Of a stretch of DNA of 64,000 nt, positions 27,485 to 36,389 are shown piece by piece (positions within the stretch are counted from its first letter, which is position 1; the number at the start of each line of letters is the position of its first letter). The notes under the pieces were generated by a model. That model worked only from the letters and a program-made list of their open reading frames with translations, searched no databases and was not told where the DNA came from. Source of the DNA: Rhodocyclales bacterium (GTDB lineage: Bacteria; Pseudomonadota; Gammaproteobacteria; Burkholderiales; Rhodocyclaceae); assembly GCA_016235765.1 (NCBI GenBank), contig JACRIZ010000018.1:1-64000 (forward strand), in the 5' to 3' direction. Both the position numbers and the translations under genes were made by a program.

Positions 27485-30244
27485 ATGAAGCGAATCATCA
27501 TCAACGTCAACGGCGTCGATCGGCCGATCGTCACCGATACGACCAAGACCCTCGCGGACGTCCTGCGCGACAACCTCATGCTGACCGGCTGCAAGGTCTG
27601 CTGCGACAACGGCCAGTGCGGCACCTGTACCGTGCTCATCGACCAGAAGCCCATCAAGGCGTGCATGGTGCCCGTATCCAAGTACGCCGACACCGGCGCG
27701 AAGATCGTCACCATCGAAGGCATCGGCACGCCCGAGAACCTGCACCCGCTGCAGGTCACCTGGATGCACCACGGCGGCGCCCAGTGCGGCGTGTGTACGC
27801 CCGGCTTCATCATGTCGGCCAAGTCGCTGCTGGACCAGAACAAGAACCCGTCGCGCGAGGAAGTGCGCACCTGGTTCAACCGCAACCGCAACGCCTGCCG
27901 CTGCACCGGCTACAAGCCGCTCACCGATGCGGTGATCGACGCCGCCGCCATCATGCGCGGTGAGAAGAAGCGCGAGGAATTCATGCCGAAGGTGCCGGAT
28001 AACGGCTCCATCATCGGCTCCAAGTACCATCGTCCGTCCGCCGTCGCCAAGGTCACCGGCACCTGGGACTTCGGCGCCGACGTCGTCCAGCACATGCCGC
28101 CCGACACGCTGCACCTGGCGCTGGTGCAGACCAAGGTCTCGCACGCCAACATCAAGGGCATCGATGCCGCCGAAGCCGAGAAGATGCCGGGCGTGGTCAA
28201 GGTCATCACCTGGAAGGACATCAAGGGCAAGAACGCGATCACCGGCCTGATCACCTTCCCGACCAACAAGGGCGACGGATGGGATCGTCCGATCCTCTGC
28301 AAGGACAAGGTCTTCCAGTTCGGCGATGCGATCGCCGTCGTCGCCGCCGACACGGTGGAACATGCCCGCGCCGCCGCCGAGAAAGTCGTGGTCGACCTCG
28401 AAGTGCTGCCCGCCTACATGGACGGCTGGGCCGCCCAGGAACCGGACGCGCTGGAAATCCACCCCGGCGTGCCGAACGTCTATTACGAGCAGGGCGTGAT
28501 CAAGGGCGAGGACACCGCGCCGATCATGAAGACCGCCGCCGCCGTGGTCGAAGCCAAGACCCTGTGCTCGCGCCAGCCCCACCTGCACCTCGAACCGGAC
28601 TGCGGTTGCGCCTACATCGACGACGACGGCGTGCTGACCATCCAGTCGAAGTCCATCGGCATCCATCTGCACCATGCCATGATCTGCCCGGGCCTCGGCG
28701 TCGAGCCCGAGAAGCTGCGCATCGTCCAGAACGGCGCCGGCGGCACCTTCGGCTACAAGTTCAGCCCGACCATCGAAGCCATCCTCGGCGCGGCTTGCCT
28801 CGCCGTCAAGCGCCCGGTGTCGCTGGTCTATACCCAGTACCAGAACATTACCTACACCGGCAAGCGTTCGCCCGGCTACGTGGAAACCAAGCTGGCCGCC
28901 GACAAGACCGGCAAGCTGCTCGGCATGGAAACCAACTGGTGGATCGACCACGGTCCCTACTCCGAATTCGGCGACCTGCTGACCACCCGCCAGGCGCAAT
29001 TCACGGGCGCCGGCTACGACATCCCGAACATCCGCGGCAAGGGCAAGACGGTTTGCACCAACCATGCCTGGGGTTCGGCCTTCCGCGCCTACGGTTCGCC
29101 GCAGGCCTTCCTGTCCTCGGAAACCGCGATGGACATGCTGGCCGAAAAGCTGAACATGGACCCGCTGGAGCTGCGCCTGAAGAACGCCTACCGCCCCGGC
29201 GCCACCACGCCAACCGGCCAGGTGCCGGAAGTGTTCGTGGTCGACAAGCTGCTGGAGATGATGAAGCCGAAGTGGGAAGAAGCCAAGAAACGCTGCAAGG
29301 CATTCAACGTTCCCGGCAAGCAGCGCGGCGTCGGCCTCTCGGTCGGCATCTACGGTTCCGGCCTGGACGGCCCGGACAGTGCCGGCGCGGCGGTCGAACT
29401 GACCGCGACGGGCGTCAAGGTCTTCGACGCCTGGGAAGACCACGGCCAGGGCGCCGACCTGGGCACGCTGACCTTCGCCCATGAAACGCTGAAGCCGCTG
29501 GGCATCAAGCCGGAGCAGATCGAACTGGTCATGAACACCACCGATCAGCCGAACAGCGGCCCGGCCGGCGGCAGCCGCTGCAACGTCATGGTCGGCAACG
29601 CCATCAAGGTGAGCTGCGAGATGCTGCTCAACGCCATGCGCAAGCCCAACGGCACCTACCGGACCTACAAGGAGATGGTCGAGGAGAAGATTCCGCTGCG
29701 CTACGACGGCAAGTGGACGGTGCAGAACACCAAGGAGATCGACCCGGTCACCGGCCAGGGCAGCCCCTTCGCCATCTACATGTACGAAGTGTTCATGCCG
29801 GAAGTGGAAGTCGATCTCGAAACCGGCAAGGTGACGGTGGTAAAGTTCACGACCGCTGCCGACGTCGGCACCATCATCAACCGCGCCACGGTCGACGGCC
29901 AGATCTACGGCGGCCTCGCCCAGGGCATCGGGCTGGCGCTGACCGAGGACTTCGACGACCTCAAGAAGCACGTCAACCTGCTCGACTGCGGCTTGCCCTA
30001 TCCGCGCGACATTCCGGACGACATGGAGATCATGTATCTGGAAACGCCGCGGCCCCAGGGTCCATACGGCGCGGCAGGCGTCGGCGAAGCACCGCTGACG
30101 GCGCCCCATCCGGCCATCCTCAACGCCATCTACAACGCCTGCGGCGTGCGCATCCTCAAGGTGCCCGCGCTGCCGGAACTGGTGAAGAAGGGGCTGGACC
30201 TCAAGGCGGCCGGCAAGCCGGCCATCATCCCTGCTCGTAGTTGA
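27485..30244 (+). CDS. mop: Molybdenum aldehyde oxidoreductase, MOP type
   Basis: 919 residues, single-chain xanthine-oxidase family enzyme without a FAD domain, very similar along its whole length to Desulfovibrio gigas aldehyde oxidoreductase (about 907 residues). Plant-type [2Fe-2S] cluster: C40, C45, C48, C60. Second [2Fe-2S] cluster: C101, C104, C138, C140. Molybdenum domains follow, with the catalytic glutamate near 868 in GVGEAPLT. Oxidises aldehydes to acids and passes electrons to a ferredoxin or flavodoxin-like acceptor. The ATG at 27485 has AAGGAG upstream. It lacks the CoxL active-site loop, so it is not an aerobic CO dehydrogenase. Confidence 0.95.
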   Translation: MKRIIINVNGVDRPIVTDTTKTLADVLRDNLMLTGCKVCCDNGQCGTCTVLIDQKPIKACMVPVSKYADTGAKIVTIEGIGTPENLHPLQVTWMHHGGAQCGVCTPGFIMSAKSLLDQNKNPSREEVRTWFNRNRNACRCTGYKPLTDAVIDAAAIMRGEKKREEFMPKVPDNGSIIGSKYHRPSAVAKVTGTWDFGADVVQHMPPDTLHLALVQTKVSHANIKGIDAAEAEKMPGVVKVITWKDIKGKNAITGLITFPTNKGDGWDRPILCKDKVFQFGDAIAVVAADTVEHARAAAEKVVVDLEVLPAYMDGWAAQEPDALEIHPGVPNVYYEQGVIKGEDTAPIMKTAAAVVEAKTLCSRQPHLHLEPDCGCAYIDDDGVLTIQSKSIGIHLHHAMICPGLGVEPEKLRIVQNGAGGTFGYKFSPTIEAILGAACLAVKRPVSLVYTQYQNITYTGKRSPGYVETKLAADKTGKLLGMETNWWIDHGPYSEFGDLLTTRQAQFTGAGYDIPNIRGKGKTVCTNHAWGSAFRAYGSPQAFLSSETAMDMLAEKLNMDPLELRLKNAYRPGATTPTGQVPEVFVVDKLLEMMKPKWEEAKKRCKAFNVPGKQRGVGLSVGIYGSGLDGPDSAGAAVELTATGVKVFDAWEDHGQGADLGTLTFAHETLKPLGIKPEQIELVMNTTDQPNSGPAGGSRCNVMVGNAIKVSCEMLLNAMRKPNGTYRTYKEMVEEKIPLRYDGKWTVQNTKEIDPVTGQGSPFAIYMYEVFMPEVEVDLETGKVTVVKFTTAADVGTIINRATVDGQIYGGLAQGIGLALTEDFDDLKKHVNLLDCGLPYPRDIPDDMEIMYLETPRPQGPYGAAGVGEAPLTAPHPAILNAIYNACGVRILKVPALPELVKKGLDLKAAGKPAIIPARS

Positions 30245-30306
30245 GCCAGGATCCGCGGGCGTAGTCCTAGCTGCGCCCGCAGGTTCGTAGTGGCAGGAGG
30301 GCGACC

Positions 30307-32556
30307 ATGGACGGCCAGCAAGTCAAACTCTGGGAATCCCGCTGTATCGAGGAACTCCCACCGGCCTGCACTGCTGCCTGTCCCGTGCATCTCGACGTGC
30401 GCGGGCTGGCGGATGCACTCCGGAAGGGCGATTTGCCGGCCGCTCACGCCCTGCTGTGTCGCTTCCTTCCGTTTCCCGGCATCGTCGGCCACCTCTGCGA
30501 GCATCCCTGCGAAGCACCCTGCAGGCGCGCCGAGGCCGGCGGGGCCATCCGCATCAATGCCCTGGAGCGCGCCGTCGCCACGCATGGCCCGGCGGCGCCG
30601 ACCTTCCGGCGCGGCCGCGCCCAGGAGAGGAAGCGCGTCGCCATCGTCGGCGCCGGGCTCTCCGGCCTCACCGCCGCCGCCGACCTGGTCGTCAAGGGCC
30701 ACGAAGTCGTGGTCTTCGAGGTCGGCCCGCAACTGCTCGGACGCCTGCGCGACGACCCGCGCCTGCCGGCCGCCGCACTGGAAGCCGACCTGGCGCGCTT
30801 CGAGAATACCGGCGTCGAGTTCCGCTGCAACGAAGAATCCGATGGCGCGGCACTCGCCGAACAATTCGACGCCGTCTATCTCGGTACCGGCCCCGCCACG
30901 TCGCCCATCGCTATCGATCCGCTGACGCTCGCCACCGCCCACCCGAAGGTATTTGCCGGCGGCAGCCTGCGCTACGGCGCGCCCTACTCGGTGATCGCCT
31001 CGCTGGCCGACGGCCGCCACGCGGCGCTGTCCATCGAACGGATGCTGCAGGGCGCCTCGCTGACCGCCAACCGAGACAACCAGGGCAGCCAGCCTTCGCG
31101 CCTGTACGTGAACCTCGCCCGCCACGCGTCCATGCCGCCGGTGGCGCCGGCCGATGTATCGACCGGCTACACGCAGGACGAAGCCCGGGCGGAAGCCGCC
31201 CGCTGCTTCCCCTGCCATTGCCTGGAATGCGTGCAGGTCTGCCGCTATCTCGAACACTACCAGGGCTACCCCAAGCGCTACATCCGCGAGATCTACAACA
31301 ACGAAACCATCGTCATGGGCGCCAGGAAGTCGAATCGCATGATCGACTCCTGCACGCTCTGCGGCCTGTGCGCCGAAGTCTGCCCGGAAGACCTGGGCAT
31401 GGGCGAAGTCTGCCTCTCCGCGCGCGAAGGCATGATCGCGAAGGGCAAGATGCCCGTTTCGCACCACGACTTCGCGCTGCGCGACCTCGCCTTCAGCCGC
31501 AGCGACGCCTTCACGCTGGCGCGCCACCAGCCCGGCCACGACGCCAGCGCGCTGCTGTTCTATCCCGGCTGCCAGTTGGCCGCTTCCTCGCCCGATCACG
31601 TGGCCCGCATCTACGCGCACCTGTGCGCGCGCGTGCCCGGCGGCGTCGGGCTCATGCTCGGCTGTTGCGGCGCGCCGGCGCACTGGGCCGCGCGCAACGA
31701 CCTCTTCGCCGAAACGCGCGCCGAGTTCCGCGCCGAGTGGCAGCGCCTGGGCAAGCCGCCCGTCGTCACCGCCTGTTCGAGTTGCTACCGGATGTTCGCC
31801 GACCACTCGCCGGACTTGCCGGTCGAATCGCTGTGGACGCTGCTCGAACGCATCGGACTGCCGGACTCAATAGGCGTGCCGTCACGGCTGACTATTCACG
31901 ATCCTTGTACCACCCGCCACGAGCACGACATCCACGCCAGCGTGCGCCGGATCGCCGCGCAGTGCGGCGCGACCGTCGCCGAACTCGACGGCGCCGAACG
32001 CACCACCTGCTGCGGCTTCGGCGGCCTCGCCCAATTCGCCAACCGCGAGGTCGCCGACAAGATCGTCGACCGCCGCATCGGCCAAGACGAATCCGACACC
32101 CTGACCTATTGCGCCATGTGCCGAGACAACTTCGCCCGGCGCGGCAAGCATGCCGTGCACATCCTCGACCTGCTTTATCCCGGCGGCGACGCCGCGGCCC
32201 GCCCCGACCCCGGCTTTTCCGCGCGCCAGGAGAATCGCGGCCGCCTGAAGCGGCAACTGCAGCGCGACTTGTGGAGAGAAGAAATGAACGAACCCGTCGC
32301 CGACATCGAGCTCGAGATCTCCCCCGAGGTGCATGCCGACCTGGAACGCAAGCTGATCCTGCAGGACGACTTGCGGCAGGTCATCCGCCATGCCGAAAGC
32401 ACGGGCGAAAAGCTCCTCGACAAGCGCACCGGCCGTTTCATTGCCTGCCACCGCCCCGTGCGCGTCACCTACTGGGTCGAATACACGGTCGAAAACGGCC
32501 GCCATGTCGTGCACTGCGCCTACAGCCACCGCATGGACCTGGAAACCAAGCCATGA
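30307..32556 (+). CDS. Flavin/dicluster/CCG-domain electron-transfer fusion protein
   Basis: 749 residues, resembling the 'pyridine nucleotide-disulfide oxidoreductase/dicluster-binding' protein found beside MOP in Desulfovibrio (DVU_1558-like). Order: GltD-type FeS-helical segment (CTAACPVHLDVRG, CEHPCEAPCRRAE), FAD motif VAIVGAGLSGLTAAADLVVKG, then two 4Fe-4S motifs (CFPCHCLECVQVC, CTLCGLCAEVCPE), a CCG/HdrD-like domain (CCGAPAHWAARN, HDPCTTRHEHD, TTCCGFGG) and a roughly 110-residue charged C-terminal region of unknown role. The NAD-binding half appears much reduced. Probably the electron acceptor of MOP. A dispersed repeat copy is embedded in frame at 31873. Confidence 0.82.
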   Translation: MDGQQVKLWESRCIEELPPACTAACPVHLDVRGLADALRKGDLPAAHALLCRFLPFPGIVGHLCEHPCEAPCRRAEAGGAIRINALERAVATHGPAAPTFRRGRAQERKRVAIVGAGLSGLTAAADLVVKGHEVVVFEVGPQLLGRLRDDPRLPAAALEADLARFENTGVEFRCNEESDGAALAEQFDAVYLGTGPATSPIAIDPLTLATAHPKVFAGGSLRYGAPYSVIASLADGRHAALSIERMLQGASLTANRDNQGSQPSRLYVNLARHASMPPVAPADVSTGYTQDEARAEAARCFPCHCLECVQVCRYLEHYQGYPKRYIREIYNNETIVMGARKSNRMIDSCTLCGLCAEVCPEDLGMGEVCLSAREGMIAKGKMPVSHHDFALRDLAFSRSDAFTLARHQPGHDASALLFYPGCQLAASSPDHVARIYAHLCARVPGGVGLMLGCCGAPAHWAARNDLFAETRAEFRAEWQRLGKPPVVTACSSCYRMFADHSPDLPVESLWTLLERIGLPDSIGVPSRLTIHDPCTTRHEHDIHASVRRIAAQCGATVAELDGAERTTCCGFGGLAQFANREVADKIVDRRIGQDESDTLTYCAMCRDNFARRGKHAVHILDLLYPGGDAAARPDPGFSARQENRGRLKRQLQRDLWREEMNEPVADIELEISPEVHADLERKLILQDDLRQVIRHAESTGEKLLDKRTGRFIACHRPVRVTYWVEYTVENGRHVVHCAYSHRMDLETKP
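31873..31895 (+). repeat. Dispersed 23-base repeat, copy F (inside a gene)
   Basis: Read in frame as GVPSRLT within the flavin/CCG fusion protein, just before its HDPCTTRHE motif. The last bases deviate (CTAT instead of CTTT). Confidence 0.7.
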
Positions 32557-32759
32557 CCGAAAAGAACGCCGCCGGCCCCGAACTCGCCTGCGCCAAGTGC
32601 CAACAAGCACTGGTGCTCGGCAAGGTCAAGGCCAGCTACCTCGGCAATTCCTTCGAGGTCGACCTGCTGCGCTGCCCCGGCTGCGGCTTCGTCTACGTGC
32701 CGGAAGCGCTGGCGCTGGGCAAGATGCTGCAGGTCGAGCAGGCACTGGAGGACAAGTGA
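32553..32759 (+). CDS. Small CxxC...CxxC redox/zinc-ribbon protein (DVU_1557-like)
   Basis: 68 residues, too short for many gene finders. Two CxxC pairs, CAKCQQ near residue 14 and CPGCGF near 42, suggest a rubredoxin-like or zinc-ribbon site. The start overlaps the preceding stop (ATGA), and the stop overlaps the next start. Matches in size and position the small redox protein of the Desulfovibrio MOP locus. Confidence 0.75.
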   Translation: MTEKNAAGPELACAKCQQALVLGKVKASYLGNSFEVDLLRCPGCGFVYVPEALALGKMLQVEQALEDK

Positions 32760-33433
32760 TGCTCTGTGCCCTCGAACACCCCTACCAGGCCGGCCGCCAT
32801 GACGACGACGCGCCACTGCGCCCGGGGGGCAGCGCCCTGACGCTGCGCACGCTGCGCAGCGCCGGCTTCGCCCACGGCGAACGCATCCTCGATCTCGGTT
32901 GCGGCGTCGGAGCCGGCTCGCGGCTGCTGCGCCGGCACGGCTGCACGCCGATCGGCCTCGACCTGGCGCCAGGCCGGTCCAACCGAACCGCCGTGGCAGG
33001 CAACATCGGCGACCTGCCCTTCGCCGACGGCGCGTTCGACGGCCTGCTGGCCGAATGCTCGCTCTCGCTGGCCGGCTACACCGCCAAGACCCTGACCGAG
33101 TGCCGGCGCGTCCTGCGCCCCGGCGGCAAGATTGCCATCACCGACATCTTTGCGCGGGCAGAGGGCCGCCCTGACGCGGCGCTCCCGGGCTGCCTGGCGG
33201 GCATCGCCACGCGTGCCGACATCCTTGCGGCCCTGGCCGCGGCGGGCTTTGCCGTCCAGCGCTGGGAAGACCACTCCGGCGTGCTGAAGTCGCTGCTGGC
33301 GCAACTGATCTTTTCCGGACGCGACGCCGAGGCCTTGTGGAGCGGCGACGGTGCCGCCCATACGGCGGCCCTGCGCGCCTGCCGCCCGGGTTACTTCCTG
33401 CTCATCGCCACCCAATCGGCAAGGAGTGCATGA
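32759..33433 (+). CDS. SAM-dependent methyltransferase (TrsM/DVU_1556-like)
   Basis: 224 residues, class I fold. The SAM motif is LDLGCGVGAGSRLL; motif II is DLPFADGAFDGLLAEC; a post-motif is VLRPGGKIAITDIF. The AECSLSL segment has cysteine where the Desulfovibrio group may carry selenocysteine. The ATG at 32759 overlaps the upstream stop. In the middle of the MOP operon, so its substrate may be a cofactor precursor or a protein of this set; unknown. Confidence 0.8.
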   Translation: MLCALEHPYQAGRHDDDAPLRPGGSALTLRTLRSAGFAHGERILDLGCGVGAGSRLLRRHGCTPIGLDLAPGRSNRTAVAGNIGDLPFADGAFDGLLAECSLSLAGYTAKTLTECRRVLRPGGKIAITDIFARAEGRPDAALPGCLAGIATRADILAALAAAGFAVQRWEDHSGVLKSLLAQLIFSGRDAEALWSGDGAAHTAALRACRPGYFLLIATQSARSA

Positions 33434-33434
33434 C

Positions 33435-33890
33435 ATGTCCGACGAAGACTTCCGCGTCGCCGAACTCTCGCTGATCGGCTACAAGTGCAGCCACATCCTG
33501 GTGCAGATCGGCCTCGATGCGCAGGGCAAGCGCAATCCCGAGCTGCTGAGCGCGATGTCCGGGCTGGCCAGCGGCATGGGCGACGGTCTCACCTGCGGCG
33601 CGCTGACCGGCGGCTGCTGCCTGATCGGCCTCTATGCCGGCATGGACGGCGAAGGCCGCGACGAACACCCGCGCCTGCCGCAGATGCTGGCGGAGTACAC
33701 CGAGTGGTTCCGCGACGAGTTCGGCCAGTGCTACGGCGGCATCGACTGCGCGCGGATCATGCAGGACGACCCGCGCCTGCGGCTCGAACGCTGTCCCACC
33801 CTGATCCTGGCTGCCGTCCGTAAGGCCCGCGCAGTGCTGGAGGCCAACGGCTTCGAACTCGACGGCGTCAGCGGCGCAGAACAGGAATAG
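33435..33890 (+). CDS. C_GCAxxG_C_C family redox protein (DVU_1555-like)
   Basis: 151 residues with the family motif as LTCGALTGGCC and further cysteines at YKCSH, QCYGGIDC and ERCP. Such proteins are thought to bind FeS or to act in redox reactions; no function is established. Start at 33435 with AAGGAG upstream. The gap to the next gene is four bases. Confidence 0.82.
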   Translation: MSDEDFRVAELSLIGYKCSHILVQIGLDAQGKRNPELLSAMSGLASGMGDGLTCGALTGGCCLIGLYAGMDGEGRDEHPRLPQMLAEYTEWFRDEFGQCYGGIDCARIMQDDPRLRLERCPTLILAAVRKARAVLEANGFELDGVSGAEQE

Positions 33891-33894
33891 CGCC

Positions 33895-35001
33895 ATGCCG
33901 ACGTTTGCCGCCATCATCGTCGCCGCCGGCTACTCCTCGCGCATGGGCAGCTTCAAGCCCCTGGCGCCGCTGGCCGGCAAGAGCGCGCTGGAGTGGACGG
34001 TCGCTGCCTGCCGCGACGGCGGCGTCGCCGACATCGGCGTCGTCACCGGCCACCGCGCCGCCGACTTGGCGCCGGAACTGAAGCGCCTGAAAGTGGCCGC
34101 GCTGCACAACCCCGCCTTCGACACCGGGATGTATTCGAGCATCCGCGCCGGACTGGCCTCGCTCGCGCCAGAGGTGGACGCCTGCTTCCTGTTGCCGGTC
34201 GACATCCCCCTGGTGCGCGCCTCGACTGTCCGGGCGCTCGCCGAGCGCTACGCGGCCATCCGGACGCCACTGGTCTATCCGGCGTTTCGCGGCCAGCGCG
34301 GCCATCCGCCGCTGATCGGCCGCGAACTGTTCGCCGAAATTCTCGCCGGCGACGGCACCGGCGGATTGCGCGCGGTCTTGCAGCGCCATCAGGCGGACGT
34401 GGTGGCGGTGGCCGACCAGTCCATCCTGCTCGACATGGATACGCCGGAAGATCATGCCCGGCTGGCGGCGCGCGCCGCGCACCACCTCCTGCCGAGCGTG
34501 GCCGAGTGCGAAGCCATGCTGGAGATGCAGGGCGTCGGCGAGCCGCTGCGCCGCCATTGCCGCGCGGTCGCCGCCGTGGCCACCGCGCTGGCCGGACGCC
34601 TGCCGGGCGTCGATCCGCAACTGGTCATGGCCGGCGGTCTGCTGCACGACATCGCCAAGGGCCAGCCCGCGCATGCCGAAGCCGGCGCGGCTCGGGTGGC
34701 GCAGTTGGGCTACCCGGCGGTCGCCGAGATCGTCGGCAAGCACATGGACTTCGACTTCACGGGCGGCCTGCCCGACGCCGCGGCGGTGGTGTTCATCGCC
34801 GACAAGCTGGTGCGCGAGGATCGCCGCGTGCAGTTGGCAAGCCGCTTCCAGCCGGCCATCGACCGCTATGCCGGGCAGCCCGACGCCCTGGCCGCGGCCC
34901 GGCGGCGGTACCGCAATGCCCGCAACGTGCTGGCGGCCATCGAGGCGCACGCCGGTATGGGCCACGAGCAGATCCTGGCCGGCACGGGAGTGGCGGCATG
35001 A
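33895..35001 (+). CDS. MocA/MobA-like nucleotidyltransferase fused to an HD domain (DVU_1551-like)
   Basis: 368 residues. Residues about 1-195 form a MobA/MocA nucleotidyltransferase: AAGYSSRMGSFKPL nucleotide loop, LPVDIPLVR metal-binding loop, GQRGHPPL. Such enzymes attach CMP or GMP to molybdopterin; MOP uses molybdopterin cytosine dinucleotide, so MocA-like CTP transfer is the natural expectation. Residues about 200-350 form an HD phosphohydrolase-like domain (LLHDIAKGQ near 250), an uncommon partner. Overlaps the radical SAM gene by ATGA. Confidence 0.85.
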   Translation: MPTFAAIIVAAGYSSRMGSFKPLAPLAGKSALEWTVAACRDGGVADIGVVTGHRAADLAPELKRLKVAALHNPAFDTGMYSSIRAGLASLAPEVDACFLLPVDIPLVRASTVRALAERYAAIRTPLVYPAFRGQRGHPPLIGRELFAEILAGDGTGGLRAVLQRHQADVVAVADQSILLDMDTPEDHARLAARAAHHLLPSVAECEAMLEMQGVGEPLRRHCRAVAAVATALAGRLPGVDPQLVMAGGLLHDIAKGQPAHAEAGAARVAQLGYPAVAEIVGKHMDFDFTGGLPDAAAVVFIADKLVREDRRVQLASRFQPAIDRYAGQPDALAAARRRYRNARNVLAAIEAHAGMGHEQILAGTGVAA

Positions 35002-36389
35002 GCGACCGGCTCCTCGCCGTCACCGAAAGCGTCTGCCCGGTGTGCCTGCGCACGGTAGCGGCCCAGCGCGTCGCGACGGGCGACGACGTCTACCTGCACA
35101 AGCGCTGTCCCGAGCACGGCGCCTTCAAAACCATCGTCTGGCGCGGCCTGGAAACCTACTTCCAGTGGGGCGAGCGCGGCAGCCGCGCCGCGGCGCCGCC
35201 GGTGACGGAGACCCCGGTCGAGCGCGGCTGTCCGCACGACTGCGGCATCTGCCCCGAGCATCGCCAGCACAGTTGCTGCGTGCTGCTGGAGGTGACGCAG
35301 CGCTGCAACCTGCGCTGTCCGGTCTGCTTCGCGTCCGCCGAGCGCGAGGACAGCGACCCCGATATCGCGGAGATCGAAGCCTGGCTGCGCCTGCTGCAGC
35401 GCCACGGCAGCCCGGTGAACATCCAGCTCTCCGGCGGCGAACCGACCGTGCGCGACGACCTGCCAGAAATCGTCGCCCGTTGCCGCATGCTCGGCTTCGA
35501 CTTCGTCCAGCTCAACACCAATGGCCTGCGTCTGGCGAAGGAAGCCGGCTACGCGAAGCAACTGGCCGACGCCGGGCTCGATTGCGTGTTCCTGCAGTTC
35601 GACGGCGTCAGCGACGGCGTCTACCGGCGGATCCGCGGCGCCAACCTGCTGGCCGTCAAGAAGACGGCGATCATGCGCTGCGCCGATGCCGGCCTGGGCG
35701 TGGTGCTGGTGCCGACGCTGGTGCCCGGGGTCAATGTCGGCGAGATCGGCAACATCCTCGCCTTCGCGCTGGCGCGCGTGCCGGCCGTGCGCGCCGTGCA
35801 CTTCCAGCCGGTCAGCTACTTCGGGCGCTATCCGGCCGCGCCCGCCGACCGCGACCGCATCACGCTGCCCGAGGTGATGCGCGAACTGGAACGCCAGACC
35901 GACGGCATGGTCCAGGCAAGCGACTTCGCCCCTGGTTCGGCCGAGAATGCCTACTGTTCCTTCAGCGGCAAGTTCTTCGTCGGCGGCAACGGCCGGCTGC
36001 ACGCCGCGGCCGCGCCGGGCGGCGGCTGCGGCGACTCCTCGTCCGGCTGCGGCTGCGGGCTGCCGGCCGCCGACGACGCCGCCCAGCGGGCGCGCCGCGT
36101 GGTCGCCGGCCAGTGGGCCGCCGAAGCCGCCGAGGCCGCCAGTCCCGATACGCCCGGCATCGGCATCGCCAGCTTCGAAGCCTTCCTCGCCAACCACCGC
36201 CACAGCTTCAGCATTTCCGGCATGGCCTTCCAGGATGCCTGGAACCTCGACCTGGAGCGCCTGCGCGAGTGCTTCATCCACGTCGTCTCGCCTGACCGGC
36301 GGGTCATTCCCTTCTGCGCCTACAACCTGACGTCGGCCAGCGGCGAGCCGCTGTACCGACGGCCCCATCATGAATGCGCCCTCGCCTGA
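34998..36389 (+). CDS. Radical SAM protein, TrsS-like
   Basis: 463 residues. The N-terminal cysteine-rich region (VCPVC, CPEHGAF, CPHDCGICPEH) precedes the radical SAM motif CNLRCPVC near residue 103, then QLSGGEPTVRDDL. A glycine/cysteine cluster (GGGCGDSSSGCGCG) lies near 340. The layout is that of MJ0619-like and TrsS radical SAM proteins. No in-frame UGA was seen, so this member does not appear to use selenocysteine. Substrate unknown; genes on both sides point to maturation of MOP or its cofactor. Confidence 0.83.
   Translation: MSDRLLAVTESVCPVCLRTVAAQRVATGDDVYLHKRCPEHGAFKTIVWRGLETYFQWGERGSRAAAPPVTETPVERGCPHDCGICPEHRQHSCCVLLEVTQRCNLRCPVCFASAEREDSDPDIAEIEAWLRLLQRHGSPVNIQLSGGEPTVRDDLPEIVARCRMLGFDFVQLNTNGLRLAKEAGYAKQLADAGLDCVFLQFDGVSDGVYRRIRGANLLAVKKTAIMRCADAGLGVVLVPTLVPGVNVGEIGNILAFALARVPAVRAVHFQPVSYFGRYPAAPADRDRITLPEVMRELERQTDGMVQASDFAPGSAENAYCSFSGKFFVGGNGRLHAAAAPGGGCGDSSSGCGCGLPAADDAAQRARRVVAGQWAAEAAEAASPDTPGIGIASFEAFLANHRHSFSISGMAFQDAWNLDLERLRECFIHVVSPDRRVIPFCAYNLTSASGEPLYRRPHHECALA

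Noticed and set aside
27485-30244. Possible CoxL aerobic CO dehydrogenase, as XdhC/CoxI neighbours could suggest
   Set aside because: The active-site loop reads AFRAYGSPQ rather than the CoxL AYRCSFR, the [2Fe-2S] domain is fused at the N terminus, and whole-length similarity is to MOP.
32759-36389. In-frame UGA selenocysteine codons
   Set aside because: Both coding regions read through without internal stops; the candidate positions are cysteine.
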